Part shown: piece after piece, positions 8,614 through 17,413 of the stretch | Layout: every line of letters begins with the position of its first letter | Position numbering within the stretch: position 1 is the first letter of the stretch | Assembly (NCBI RefSeq): GCF_049943125.1 | Contig: NZ_CP188040.1 | Span: forward strand, 558,001-622,000 | Reading direction: 5' to 3' | DNA from: JAEXZL01 sp049943125 | Lineage (GTDB): Bacteria > Bacillota > Clostridia > Clostridiales > Clostridiaceae | Length of the DNA stretch: 64,000 nucleotides | Translations under genes and position numbers: made by a program | Notes under the pieces: model-generated | The model's input: the letters and a program-made list of their open reading frames with translations, nothing else | The model's database searches: none | What the model was told of the DNA's origin: nothing

Positions 8614-9231
8614 ATGGAAAAGAAAATAGTAACCCCTGTTTACCAACAAATAGCCATTGATATTGCCAGTAGAATTGTAAAAAAGGATATTCCAGTAGGC
8701 TATAAGCTTAAAGGCCGCTCAATCCTAGCTGGTGAATATAATGTATCTCCTGAAACTATCAGGCGCTCCATGCATCTATTAGAAGATGTAGGGATTGTAC
8801 AAGTTACTGCTGGAAGTGGCATAACTGTAACATCCATAGAAGCAGCCAATGATTACATAAAAAAATTTACAGAGCTTGAGTCCCTATCCTCAAAGCAGAA
8901 AGCTATAAAAGAACTCCTTCACGAAAAGCAGAAGCTCGATAGGGCTTTAGAAGAAACAATATCCTCTTTCATAGATTACTCAGAACGTTTCAAGCATACC
9001 AATCCCTTTACCCCCATAGAATATGAACTAAAGGATGATTCCCCATTAATCGGACAAACTGTTGGCAGCTCTCAGTTTTGGCAAAATACCGGAGGAACCA
9101 TAGTAGGCATAAAACGAAAGGATACTCTAATCATTTCCCCAGGTCCTTATGCCGATTTCCGTATCAATGATACCTTAATAATAATCGGTGACATGGATAT
9201 CCATAAAAGAGTAGAGCTCTTCTGCAAATGA
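8614..9231 (+). CDS. BusR-like GntR-RCK_C transcription regulator
   Basis: The 205-residue product has three parts. Residues 8-76 form a GntR winged helix (PVYQQIAIDIASRIVKKDI; VSPETIRRSMHLLEDVGIV; AGSGITVT). Residues 80-125 form a charged helical linker likely to be a coiled coil. Residues 130-205 match an RCK_C/TrkA_C domain (LIGQTVGSSQFWQNTGGTIVGIKRK, then a DTLIIIGD ending). This architecture and length equal BusR of lactococci and streptococci, where cyclic di-AMP binding to RCK_C drives repression of a glycine betaine transporter. An OpuC-type osmolyte transporter lies 2.6 kb downstream, past two minus-strand genes. GAGGGAT is the ribosome site. Ligand and target here are inferred. Confidence 0.85.
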   Translation: MEKKIVTPVYQQIAIDIASRIVKKDIPVGYKLKGRSILAGEYNVSPETIRRSMHLLEDVGIVQVTAGSGITVTSIEAANDYIKKFTELESLSSKQKAIKELLHEKQKLDRALEETISSFIDYSERFKHTNPFTPIEYELKDDSPLIGQTVGSSQFWQNTGGTIVGIKRKDTLIISPGPYADFRINDTLIIIGDMDIHKRVELFCK

Positions 9232-9241
9232 TATAAATGAT

Positions 9242-9288
9242 ATAACTCATATTATTGGTGCCAGGCACCAATAATATGAGTTATTTTA
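9242..9288. terminator. Perfect 21-bp inverted repeat between convergent genes
   Basis: Bases 9242-9262 are the exact reverse complement of 9264-9284 around a single central base. The core reads GGTGCCAGGCACC and the arms continue with AT-rich sequence ending in T-rich tails on both sides. It probably terminates the regulator gene and the minus-strand gene ending at 9286. The GGTGCC/GGCACC core also resembles the hairpin core of some Firmicute REP-like dispersed elements. Confidence 0.7.
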
Positions 9289-10500
9289 ATTTATGTGGAA
9301 GCCACGATTTATGAGCGGTTGCCATGAATATTTATCTGAGCTTATTAATTGGGATATAAGCTCTCCATAATAAAGGACCGAACTATCCTTTAAAGAGATG
9401 ACTGCAACTATAGTTTTAGAACCGTCTGGCTCATCTTCGGACATAAACTGATCCCTCATCCAATTAAAGTATAGCTTATCGTCATTTATTAATATCTCTC
9501 CAACTCCATAGCCATGAATCTTCTCATATTCTCTTAGCGCTTCTCTGATAGACATATGTGTAGTTATCTTATAATCCTTGTCCAAACATATTATATTATT
9601 ATCGTCATCTATTAAATAAATACTATCTTCATATTCTATGATTTCTCGTACATTTGAATAATTAAAAAAAGATTGTCTACCACTAGAGGCTCCGTCTATT
9701 CCTCCTTTTTCCTTTGAGTATTCTATTTCTTCTAACTGTTCATCGAATATATTATATTTATATAGTTGTACCCCACCAACTCTACCATTATGTCTAATTT
9801 CACTTCCCAAGAAAAATATGTTTCCTTTTTCTGAAAAAGTGTATACCTCCGAAATAGTTATTCCATCAGTGGGTTCCTTTTCCTCCAGCTTTTTGCCGCT
9901 ATTTAAGTCGTAAATCTTAAGCTTTAATATTCTCCTCTGCTGATCGTATTCATCCCCCATGTAATATGTGTTTATCATTAAAATGTATAGCTTGTCGTCT
10001 ATAATTGCTGCTCCATCTATAGAAAAAAAATCGTCACTGTTATTACGTAATATCTCCTCTACATTTTTCACTATCTTTCCATTATCTTTATTTCTTATTA
10101 TTATTTTATGAGTATAGTCATCACTGTATTCAAAAGGAGATACTTTATTACTTAGAATTGATGCCACCTGAAAACTGTCAGTTTGTAGAAACTCATCTAC
10201 ATATGCAAGACTCTCCCCCCTTGCTAGCTCCTTATAATCTTTATACATGAGTTCATCGTTAATTCTATCAGCATAAACCTTTTCTTTAGTTAGTCCTTTC
10301 TTATTAAGAAATAACTCAATTCCTCTATAATTATCTATACGTTGACTTACTTTCAGTTCGACATTACCAAGATTATTCACATCTCCATGTTCATTTACAA
10401 GTCTTATCTCAAAATCTTTGCTCATCCCATAATAAGTAAAAAATCCAAAAAAGGTGGTTAATGATAATACAACTAGTATATAAAAAAAGTATTTTCTCAT
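9286..10500 (-). CDS. Unknown membrane-anchored extracytoplasmic protein
   Basis: I do not recognise this 404-residue protein. An N-terminal hydrophobic segment (residues 5-25) without a lipobox should anchor it, leaving about 375 residues outside the cell. That part has repeated short strands of the type KLYILMIN, IYLIDDDNNIICLDKDY and KLYFNW, each spaced by roughly 40-70 residues, which suggests a beta-propeller-like fold. Its start overlaps the stop of the preceding membrane gene by four bases (ATGA), so the two are translationally coupled and probably act together. The pair lies on the opposite strand between a BusR-like regulator and an OpuC transporter. No catalytic motif was seen. Confidence 0.7.
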   Translation of the reverse strand: MRKYFFYILVVLSLTTFFGFFTYYGMSKDFEIRLVNEHGDVNNLGNVELKVSQRIDNYRGIELFLNKKGLTKEKVYADRINDELMYKDYKELARGESLAYVDEFLQTDSFQVASILSNKVSPFEYSDDYTHKIIIRNKDNGKIVKNVEEILRNNSDDFFSIDGAAIIDDKLYILMINTYYMGDEYDQQRRILKLKIYDLNSGKKLEEKEPTDGITISEVYTFSEKGNIFFLGSEIRHNGRVGGVQLYKYNIFDEQLEEIEYSKEKGGIDGASSGRQSFFNYSNVREIIEYEDSIYLIDDDNNIICLDKDYKITTHMSIREALREYEKIHGYGVGEILINDDKLYFNWMRDQFMSEDEPDGSKTIVAVISLKDSSVLYYGELISQLISSDKYSWQPLINRGFHIN

Positions 10501-11396
10501 ATTTTGTCCACGCCCTTCATAGAATTTTTGTCAGAAACCTTATTAGTAAGAAAAACCGCTCCTAAAAAGAAAACTAAAAAAATTACTGTTAATATAAGCC
10601 TCTTTTCAGCATAATATAAAAAATTATTTTTATACAGCAAAAACCCAATCCCCCCCAATACCGGAAAGAGTAATATAGTTGAAATAACTATTTTGTAGCT
10701 CTTATAAATTTTTGCTATAGCAGCTAGAAACAGAAGAGAGATGATAGCTAAAACACCTGCTGTTATAACATATCTATTTAAATATACTGCAGGTAATGCA
10801 AAGAGTCCTCCCATATAAAGAAAGTTATAATGTATTGAGCTATTAATTTCTAAATTATTTGTTGCCAAGAAATTTATGGCATACAATGCTACAAAATACC
10901 CTCCAATTATGGATAAGTAACCTAAAAAAGCAATAAAAAATCTAATAATATATAAAGTCCTTCTTTCTTTTATTTCTGAAAAGGAAGTTTTATATTTTTT
11001 ACTATCCCTCGTCCTTCCTGCGTGCCACAACATTACTGATATTATTGCTGCTAAAATCAACATAATACCCAAACCAATATATACGCTCTTAATTGTAAAT
11101 AAGTTTCTAATGATATACGATCTATAATCCATTTCTTCATAATAGTATCCCATGTAGCTTGTACTCATTATTTCCGGGTCTTGAGATAAGAAAAAGTAAA
11201 GCTCCAGGGCAACAGCAGAAAAATATATAATAAGAGAAAGCAAATATACCCATGAAACTCTTTTCCCTTCCTCTATTAGCATAGTCACCATAGTATTAGA
11301 GGTCTTATTCTTTTTAATTTTTGTTTTTTTTCTTATTGTTATTTCTGGCAATTCTTCATCTTTACCATAGCTCAGCACTATATCGTCCTCTATCAT
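10497..11396 (-). CDS. Unknown polytopic membrane protein
   Basis: This 299-residue protein has a lysine-rich cytoplasmic N-terminus of about 45 residues, then about seven hydrophobic segments (near residues 52-72, 105-127, 150-172, 190-205, 212-232, 236-256 and 266-288), with a tyrosine-rich outside loop between the first two. I cannot assign it to a family. AAGGAGG precedes the ATG. It is the first gene of a two-gene unit with the extracytoplasmic protein that overlaps its end, which suggests a small membrane complex. Confidence 0.7.
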   Translation of the reverse strand: MIEDDIVLSYGKDEELPEITIRKKTKIKKNKTSNTMVTMLIEEGKRVSWVYLLSLIIYFSAVALELYFFLSQDPEIMSTSYMGYYYEEMDYRSYIIRNLFTIKSVYIGLGIMLILAAIISVMLWHAGRTRDSKKYKTSFSEIKERRTLYIIRFFIAFLGYLSIIGGYFVALYAINFLATNNLEINSSIHYNFLYMGGLFALPAVYLNRYVITAGVLAIISLLFLAAIAKIYKSYKIVISTILLFPVLGGIGFLLYKNNFLYYAEKRLILTVIFLVFFLGAVFLTNKVSDKNSMKGVDKI

Positions 11397-11833
11397 AATT
11401 CCTCCTTATAAGCAAGGTTTAGTCCTTTTTTATCCTTAATTGTATTTTACTGTTATTTGTATCATTGGTCAAATACTATTAACAGATTATTCAAATATAC
11501 AGCAATCATACTCCGTAAGATTAATTAAAAATATTTAACAAATCTTAACATTAAGTTCATTTAATGATTTCTGCTTATATATTAATAAATTTTATAATAT
11601 TTTTATCACACATTTATATTTTATTATTAATTATCCAGCAAATATAATAATAATCCACAGACAAAAATACCCTCACATAATAATGACAATTTTTCAAACC
11701 AACAACTTTATGATATACTCAAGTTGTACCTTTACCTTTTATATACAAAAAATCTACAAAACACCTGATTCATGACATAAGAATTTTCACATAACTCTAA
11801 CCCTTTATTAGGTGTAAAAATAAAGGAGGATAT
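11397..11833. other. Divergent intergenic region before the OpuC-type operon
   Basis: This 437-base AT-rich region carries the promoters of the minus-strand membrane pair and of the plus-strand transporter. Apart from the inverted repeat listed at 11702-11727, I see no hairpin, riboswitch or RNA gene. Confidence 0.45.
11702..11727 (+). promoter_or_regulatory. Inverted repeat upstream of the OpuC-type operon
   Basis: ACAACTT and AAGTTGT form a perfect repeat separated by 12 bases that include a TATGAT/TATACT -10-like sequence. Lying about 105 bases before the transporter start, it could be an operator that occludes the promoter. It is not identical to the repeat at the regulator promoter, so common control is unproven. 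Confidence 0.4.
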
Positions 11834-12955
11834 ATGCTAGAACTAAAAAATCTAACTAAAAAATTTAAATCCAATACAATTCTCAATGGAATTAATTTAA
11901 AAATCAATGAAGGTGAACTGGTAGTTCTCATTGGTCCTAGTGGCTGCGGGAAGACAACCACCTTAAAGATGATAAATAAATTAATATTGCCCACCTCTGG
12001 GGAAATTCTCTTAAAAGGCAAAAACATCCTAAAGGAGAATACCATCACTCTAAGAAGAAATATGGGTTATGTTATCCAACAGACAGGATTATTCCCACAT
12101 ATGACAGTTGCTGAAAATATAGGTCTTATACCTCATATACAAAAATGGAATAAAGAAAAGTTGATTAATAGGGTAGAGGAACTTTTAACTATGGTTGGTA
12201 TGGACCCCAAGGAATACACGAACCGATATCCCTCAGAGCTTAGTGGAGGACAACAACAGAGAATTGGCGTTGCTAGAGCTTTTGCAACAAATCCAGATAT
12301 TATTCTCATGGATGAACCCTTCAGCGCCTTAGATCCAATTACTAGAAATCAGCTTCAGGATGAGCTTTATACCCTGCAGCAGGAATTAAAGAAAACTATA
12401 ATATTCGTTACTCATGACATGGAGGAAGCCTTAAGGTTAGGAGATAAAATATGTATCATGAAGGACGGCAACATTTTACAGTACGATACTCCAGAAGTAA
12501 TATTAAAAAATCCTGCCGATTCCTTTGTAGAGGGCTTTGTTGGAAAGAATAAAATATGGAGTCAGCCAGAGCTGATTAAAGCTTCAGATATAATGATTAA
12601 TGATCCTATCATCTCATTGGGTAACAAAAATATGATTCAAGGCTTTGCACAGATGAGAAACAATAAAGTAGACAGCCTATTGATTACAAATAAGGATAAA
12701 AAACTACTTGGTATTGTCACCCTTAAGGATATTAGAAGAAATGAGTCAAAGGAGCTTAAGCTTCAAGATATTATGACAAAGCCTGAAACCCTTTCTCCAG
12801 ACAGCAATCTTATTGAGATTTTAAACTTCCTAAACGAACGAAAGCTTAACTATATACCAATCACAGATAGCGATGAAACTCTTCTTGGACTTATTACTAA
12901 AAACACCATTTTATCAGTTATGTCCAGTCAGTATATCGATCAGGAGGTGATGTAG
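11834..12955 (+). CDS. opuCA: OpuC-type osmolyte ABC transporter, ATPase with CBS pair
   Basis: The 373-residue ATPase carries Walker A GPSGCGKTT (about 34-42), the signature LSGGQQQR (about 135), Walker B IILMDEPFSALD and an H-loop THDMEEA. After residue 250 come two CBS modules: ASDIMINDPIISL...LLGIVTLKDI and LQDIMTKPETLSPD...LLGLITKNTIL. This domain order is that of quaternary amine uptake ATPases (OpuCA/OpuAA), which import glycine betaine, carnitine or choline. In Listeria and staphylococci the OpuCA CBS pair binds cyclic di-AMP, which inhibits uptake. The gene begins after AAAGGAGG and is followed two bases later by its permease partner. Confidence 0.92.
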   Translation: MLELKNLTKKFKSNTILNGINLKINEGELVVLIGPSGCGKTTTLKMINKLILPTSGEILLKGKNILKENTITLRRNMGYVIQQTGLFPHMTVAENIGLIPHIQKWNKEKLINRVEELLTMVGMDPKEYTNRYPSELSGGQQQRIGVARAFATNPDIILMDEPFSALDPITRNQLQDELYTLQQELKKTIIFVTHDMEEALRLGDKICIMKDGNILQYDTPEVILKNPADSFVEGFVGKNKIWSQPELIKASDIMINDPIISLGNKNMIQGFAQMRNNKVDSLLITNKDKKLLGIVTLKDIRRNESKELKLQDIMTKPETLSPDSNLIEILNFLNERKLNYIPITDSDETLLGLITKNTILSVMSSQYIDQEVM

Positions 12956-12957
12956 TA

Positions 12958-14550
12958 ATGGTATATATTAAGGGATTTTTCACCTTCATATCTTCTAGAA
13001 GTGATCAAATACTTAACCTCGCTGTAGAACATATAGAGCTCACTCTTTATGCGGTATTATTTTCAATTTTAATTGGAGTTCCAATAGGAATATTAATTAC
13101 CAGGGTAAAAAAACTTTCCTCTCCTATCCTAGCCTTAGCTAGTATCATTCAAGCAGTTCCTAGCTTAGCACTATTAGGTTTCATGATACCCATACTAGGG
13201 ATAGGGAGTACACCAGCAATTGTTATGGTATTTTTATACTCACTACTACCAATAATAAAAAACACCTATACAGGCTTGATGAACATAAATCCAGATACAC
13301 TAGAAGCAGCACGAGGTATGGGACTAACAAAAGGACAAATTCTTCGAATGATTCAGTTCCCTCTAGCCATGCCAGTAATTATGACAGGTATAAGAATATC
13401 CGCTGTTACAGCAGTAGGTCTTATGACCATAGCAGCCTTCATAGGTGCCGGTGGTCTTGGATATATGGTGTTTTCTGGAGTGCAAACCGTTAATAATTAT
13501 ATGATTCTTGCCGGTGCAATACCAGCTTGTATTTTGGCATTACTAATGGATTTAATTATTGGAAAGATTGAACTCCTTGTAACACCTAAAGGTATTAAAA
13601 CTGCTGATGGAAAAATCAAGGTAGGAAAAAGAGAAAAGTCTCCCTTCCAAAAAAGTCTTGCTATCAAAGTTGCCCCAGCAATATTTGTATTAGTACTAAT
13701 ATCTACCGTGGCTAATGCATTAACTAAAGATACTACCACTACTATATCCGTAGGCTCTAAAAACTTTAATGAACAACATATATTAGCTCATATGGTTTCT
13801 ACACTAATAGAGGAAAATACTGACATTAAGGTAGAAAGAAAAATTAACCTTGGTGGCAGTAGCGTTGTGCTAAACGCAATGAAAGCTGGAGAGCTAGATA
13901 TCTCTATAGAATATACTGGAACTGCATTTGTAAATATTATGGGTAAGGAAGCAATAAGTGACTCAGATGAAACCTATAGGCAGGCAAAGGAATATTTTGA
14001 AAGTAATTATGAGCTTACTTGGTTAAAGCCTCTAGGCTTTAACAATACTTATACCTTAGCGGTAACAAAAGAGCTAGCAGATAAATATAATCTTAAAACC
14101 TTCTCTGATTTAGCTAAAATAGCACCAGAGATAATACTTACCTGTACAATAGAATTCTCTACAAGAGAAGATGGACTCGTAGGACTTCAAAATCTCTATA
14201 ATATGAACTTTGGACAAGTAAGCACCGTTGATGGAGGCTTAAGATATACATCTATAAATTCAGGACAAGGTGATGTAATTGATGCCTTCTCTACCGACGG
14301 TTTATTAAAAGCCTTTAACCTTCAAGTATTAGAAGATGACCTAAAGCTCTTCCCCCCTTATCATGCTGCTCCCGTAGTGAGAATGGACACCCTTGAAAAA
14401 TATCCAGAAATAGCTGATGAATTAAATAAGCTTTCAGGGTTAATTAATGATGAAACTATGAGAGAATTAAATTATAAGGTGGATAAAGAAGAGCAGGACC
14501 CTAGAGTAGTCGCTGATACCTTCCTAAAAGAAAAAGATCTTATAGATTAG
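12958..14550 (+). CDS. OpuC-type fused permease and substrate-binding protein
   Basis: The 530-residue protein joins two functions. Residues 1-215 form a BPD_transp_1 permease with about five to six membrane segments and the EAA-like loop DTLEAARGMGLTKGQILRMIQFPLAMP. After a further membrane helix near residues 235-255, residues 260-530 form an OpuAC/ProX-type binding domain starting ISVGSKNFNEQHILAHM and including NLGGSSVVLNAMKAGELDISIEYTGT. The binding domain is therefore tethered outside the membrane. With the ATPase upstream this gives a complete betaine/choline-type importer. Fusion of permease and binder is known in this family. GGAGGTGAT is its ribosome site; a terminator follows. Confidence 0.92.
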   Translation: MVYIKGFFTFISSRSDQILNLAVEHIELTLYAVLFSILIGVPIGILITRVKKLSSPILALASIIQAVPSLALLGFMIPILGIGSTPAIVMVFLYSLLPIIKNTYTGLMNINPDTLEAARGMGLTKGQILRMIQFPLAMPVIMTGIRISAVTAVGLMTIAAFIGAGGLGYMVFSGVQTVNNYMILAGAIPACILALLMDLIIGKIELLVTPKGIKTADGKIKVGKREKSPFQKSLAIKVAPAIFVLVLISTVANALTKDTTTTISVGSKNFNEQHILAHMVSTLIEENTDIKVERKINLGGSSVVLNAMKAGELDISIEYTGTAFVNIMGKEAISDSDETYRQAKEYFESNYELTWLKPLGFNNTYTLAVTKELADKYNLKTFSDLAKIAPEIILTCTIEFSTREDGLVGLQNLYNMNFGQVSTVDGGLRYTSINSGQGDVIDAFSTDGLLKAFNLQVLEDDLKLFPPYHAAPVVRMDTLEKYPEIADELNKLSGLINDETMRELNYKVDKEEQDPRVVADTFLKEKDLID

Positions 14551-14556
14551 AAATAA

Positions 14557-14594
14557 CAAAGGAAACTACATAGACAAATGTGGTTTCCTTTATT
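14557..14594 (+). terminator. Terminator of the OpuC-type operon
   Basis: AAAGGAAAC...GTTTCCTTT with an inner ACAT/ATGT pairing, followed by TATTTA. Confidence 0.75.
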
Positions 14595-14782
14595 TACTTA
14601 TTGATAATATAAGATATAAATAATTATTAACGTTGAAATAGTTATCTAAATAAAAGATATCATTAATTTATATATACCCATTAAGGAATTTTAGTGTTAT
14701 ACTAATTATTAAAAATAGACGGATTTCGCTAAAAATTTAACAGTATAAAAATTATTAAAACTATTAAATAAGGAGGTAACTT

Positions 14783-16441
14783 ATGCCTAGCAAAATCAAA
14801 ACAGCCTTAGGGACCCATAAAGCTGAGCTTGTACTTAAGAACGGTAAATATTTAAACGTATTCACCAATGAACTTTTAGAAGGAACTATTGCCATCCATC
14901 ATGGTTATTTTGTGGGTATTGGGGATTACGAGGGTATAGAAGAAATAGACCTTCAGGGTAAAACTGTCATCCCTTCCTTTATTGATGGACACATTCACTT
15001 AGAGTCCTCAATCGTATCCCCTTATGAGTTTGCCTGCTCAGTAATACCTCATGGTACTACTGCAGTTATAGCAGACCCTCATGAAATTGCCAATGTAACA
15101 GGTACTGACGGTTTAGATTATATGCTAAAATCCACTGAAGATCTCCCATTAGATGTTTTTATGATGCTTCCCTCCTGTGTTCCTGCCACTCCAGAGGACG
15201 AAAATGGAGCCAAGCTCACCCATCATGAGTTAGTACCCTACCTAAGAGAAAAAAGAGTTCTAGGACTAGGAGAAGTGATGAACTTTGTGGGTGTACTAGC
15301 TGAAGATAAAGAGCTTATGGATAAAATCTCCTCTACTCTAGCATATCATAAGAGGGTAGACGGCCATGCTCCTAACCTTGTAGGAAATGAAATTAATGCT
15401 TATATAACTGCTGGAATAACCTCAGACCATGAAAGCATAACAGAAGAGGAAGCCTTAGAAAAGCTTAGAAAAGGTATGTGGGTTATGATTCGTGAGGGAA
15501 CTGCTGCAAAAAATCTCTCTTCTCTCATGAAGCTTTTTGAGGAAAAATATCATTTCCGCTGTATGTTAGTTACTGATGATAAGCATCCTGGAGAGCTTAA
15601 GTACCATGGACATCTAGATTATATTATTAAGAAGGCTATAAGTCTTGGCGCTGATCCTATATTTGCTATTAAAATGGCAAGCTTTAATACTGCAAAGTAC
15701 TTCCGCCTGCCTGAGGTAGGAGCTATTGGAATAGGCTACAAGGCAAACTTTATTGTCACTTCTGATATAAATAAGCTAGATATTCTTGAGGTGTATAAGG
15801 AAGGTGAAAAAATCTATTCTAAAGCCCAAGGATTAAGAGCTTTTATGAAGCCAGCTGTAGATAAATCACTATTAAAAAGAGTTCAAAGTACCTTTAATGT
15901 CAAAGAGTTATCCCCTTCGGATTTTATCTTCGAGGATAAACCTCCCTATACGGTAATAGGTCTAGAGGATGGACAGATAACCACAAAAAAGCTTATCCTT
16001 GAAAATCTTGAAAACTGCACTAAGCTTGCAGTAATCGAAAGGCACAAAGGCACAGGTCATATAGGAAGAAGCTATCTACATGGCTATGGTCTTAAAGAAG
16101 GTGCTTTGGCAACGAGCATAGCTCATGACAGTCATAATCTCATAGTAGCAGGCACAAACGAAAAGGACATGGCTCTAGCTGCAAATTGTGTTCGTAATAA
16201 TGAAGGTGGCCTAGCCATAGCACTAAACGGAAGGATCATAGGAGAGCTTCCTCTTCCTATTGCCGGTTTAATGTGTGAAAGAAACACCGATGAGGTTGAG
16301 GAAATAATGAAAGCTTTAAAAGAACAAGCCTATAGCCAGGGTGTTAGCAAAAACATAGATCCCTTCATGACCTTAGGCTTTGTAAGTCTCCCAGTAATAC
16401 CAGAAATTCGACTTACCACCAAGGGCTTAGTAGAGCTATAG
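14783..16441 (+). CDS. ade: Adenine deaminase
   Basis: The 552-residue protein matches the adenine deaminase (AdeC) family in length and motifs: IDGHIHLESSIVSPYEFA (about 67-84, metal-binding His and Glu), HGTTAVIADPHEIANV, GLGEVMNF, VDGHAPNL, a C-terminal HDSHNLIVAG segment, and VRNNEGGLAI. It converts adenine to hypoxanthine and ammonia for purine salvage, in the cytoplasm with a divalent metal. AGGAGGTAAC precedes the ATG. An extended -10 (TGTTATACT, 14694-14702) is the likely promoter. I looked for a purine riboswitch in the leader and saw none. It stands alone and ends at a bidirectional terminator. Confidence 0.95.
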   Translation: MPSKIKTALGTHKAELVLKNGKYLNVFTNELLEGTIAIHHGYFVGIGDYEGIEEIDLQGKTVIPSFIDGHIHLESSIVSPYEFACSVIPHGTTAVIADPHEIANVTGTDGLDYMLKSTEDLPLDVFMMLPSCVPATPEDENGAKLTHHELVPYLREKRVLGLGEVMNFVGVLAEDKELMDKISSTLAYHKRVDGHAPNLVGNEINAYITAGITSDHESITEEEALEKLRKGMWVMIREGTAAKNLSSLMKLFEEKYHFRCMLVTDDKHPGELKYHGHLDYIIKKAISLGADPIFAIKMASFNTAKYFRLPEVGAIGIGYKANFIVTSDINKLDILEVYKEGEKIYSKAQGLRAFMKPAVDKSLLKRVQSTFNVKELSPSDFIFEDKPPYTVIGLEDGQITTKKLILENLENCTKLAVIERHKGTGHIGRSYLHGYGLKEGALATSIAHDSHNLIVAGTNEKDMALAANCVRNNEGGLAIALNGRIIGELPLPIAGLMCERNTDEVEEIMKALKEQAYSQGVSKNIDPFMTLGFVSLPVIPEIRLTTKGLVEL

Positions 16442-16460
16442 CATTCAGCTTGAGCATAAA

Positions 16461-16505
16461 AAAAGCTCCAAGAATTTCTAAAGTTAGATTCTTGGAGCTT
16501 AATAT
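16461..16505. terminator. Bidirectional terminator after ade
   Basis: AAGCTCCAAGAAT (16463-16475) pairs perfectly with ATTCTTGGAGCTT (16488-16500), flanked by an A-run and a T-rich tail. It also serves the minus-strand gene ending at 16515. Confidence 0.88.
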
Positions 16506-16514
16506 TTTATATAA

Positions 16515-17222
16515 TTAAGGCAGCTGTGGAAAAATCACTCCATCTGCTACCTTCCAACTACCTTCTTCCTGCTTTAAGGTGACTACTGATTCTAATGTGT
16601 CATACTCAGTAATCAGCTTAACTCTTACCTCTGCTGTATCTTCTGTGGACTTAATATCCAATATCTCAAAATTAGAGTTGTAGTCATATTGTCCTTCCAG
16701 AAGCAAAACATATAGCTTTCCTTCATGCATCTTGAGAGCCTTATCTGCAATATTTCCCTTTTCTATAAAATCATCTGTATAATAGCTTTTGAGAGTATTT
16801 AAAATGGTATGATAGCTTAACTGTTTATCCTGTGGCCTGCAGTATATTCCTTCATCAATATATTCGCTTCTATCCACATCTCTATTAAAAATACAAATAG
16901 AATTTAAATAAGCTTTGCGAATTACCTCTTCAGCCTCCTCTGAGGTAATTTCTTTACTGCTTATATCTTCAGTATTATTTTCTGGTTGGGAAACTATCGT
17001 TTCTTCACTATTATTCTTCTCTGGCTCTAAGACTACGGTTTCTGCTGCTTCATCAATCCCCTGTACAGGAACTATAACCTCTTCCTCATAACTTTCCTGC
17101 TCCGCCGATGCCAAAAGCTCTTTTTCGTTATTATTAAAACTAAATATCCAGGCTCTTAAGCCCAAAAGAAAAATTAATATTAGTCCTAAGGATAATAATT
17201 TAACTGACAACTTCCTACTCAT
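16515..17222 (-). CDS. Membrane-anchored protein with IseA-like C-terminal domain
   Basis: The start is set at the ATG at 17222, which has GGGAGG eight bases upstream; an in-frame TTG at 17237 would overlap that site. The 235-residue protein has one N-terminal hydrophobic anchor, a glutamate- and serine-rich linker (about 30-95), and a C-terminal domain with EEAEEVIRKAY, a YYTDDFIEKG segment, KLYVLLLEGQ and GSWKVADGV. This arrangement resembles the IseA family of inhibitors of D,L-endopeptidases (autolysins), but the match is from memory of pattern only. It should act in the envelope. A single-gene unit. Confidence 0.5.
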   Translation of the reverse strand: MSRKLSVKLLSLGLILIFLLGLRAWIFSFNNNEKELLASAEQESYEEEVIVPVQGIDEAAETVVLEPEKNNSEETIVSQPENNTEDISSKEITSEEAEEVIRKAYLNSICIFNRDVDRSEYIDEGIYCRPQDKQLSYHTILNTLKSYYTDDFIEKGNIADKALKMHEGKLYVLLLEGQYDYNSNFEILDIKSTEDTAEVRVKLITEYDTLESVVTLKQEEGSWKVADGVIFPQLP

Positions 17223-17343
17223 AATATTACCTCCCAAAAGTTAATTAAAATAATTTCTATAAGCTATATATTATATTCATGTAAGCTGCTATTAGCTATA
17301 ATTATTTCCATTTTTTCTCTTATTATTCAGATAATATTTATAT

Positions 17344-17386
17344 AAAAAAGGCTTGTTCAAGAATATTTATACCTTGAACAAACCCT
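17344..17386 (-). terminator. Terminator of the cysteine desulfidase gene
   Basis: GGCTTGTTCAAG (17350-17361) pairs with CTTGAACAAACC (17373-17384); on the minus strand a run of six T follows. Confidence 0.8.
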
Positions 17387-17413
17387 TCAAAATTCATCTT
17401 TTTACTTCACCTT

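Noticed and set aside
14595..14782. A purine riboswitch before adenine deaminase.
   Set aside because: No paired loops or conserved junction could be found; only a promoter-like TGTTATACT.
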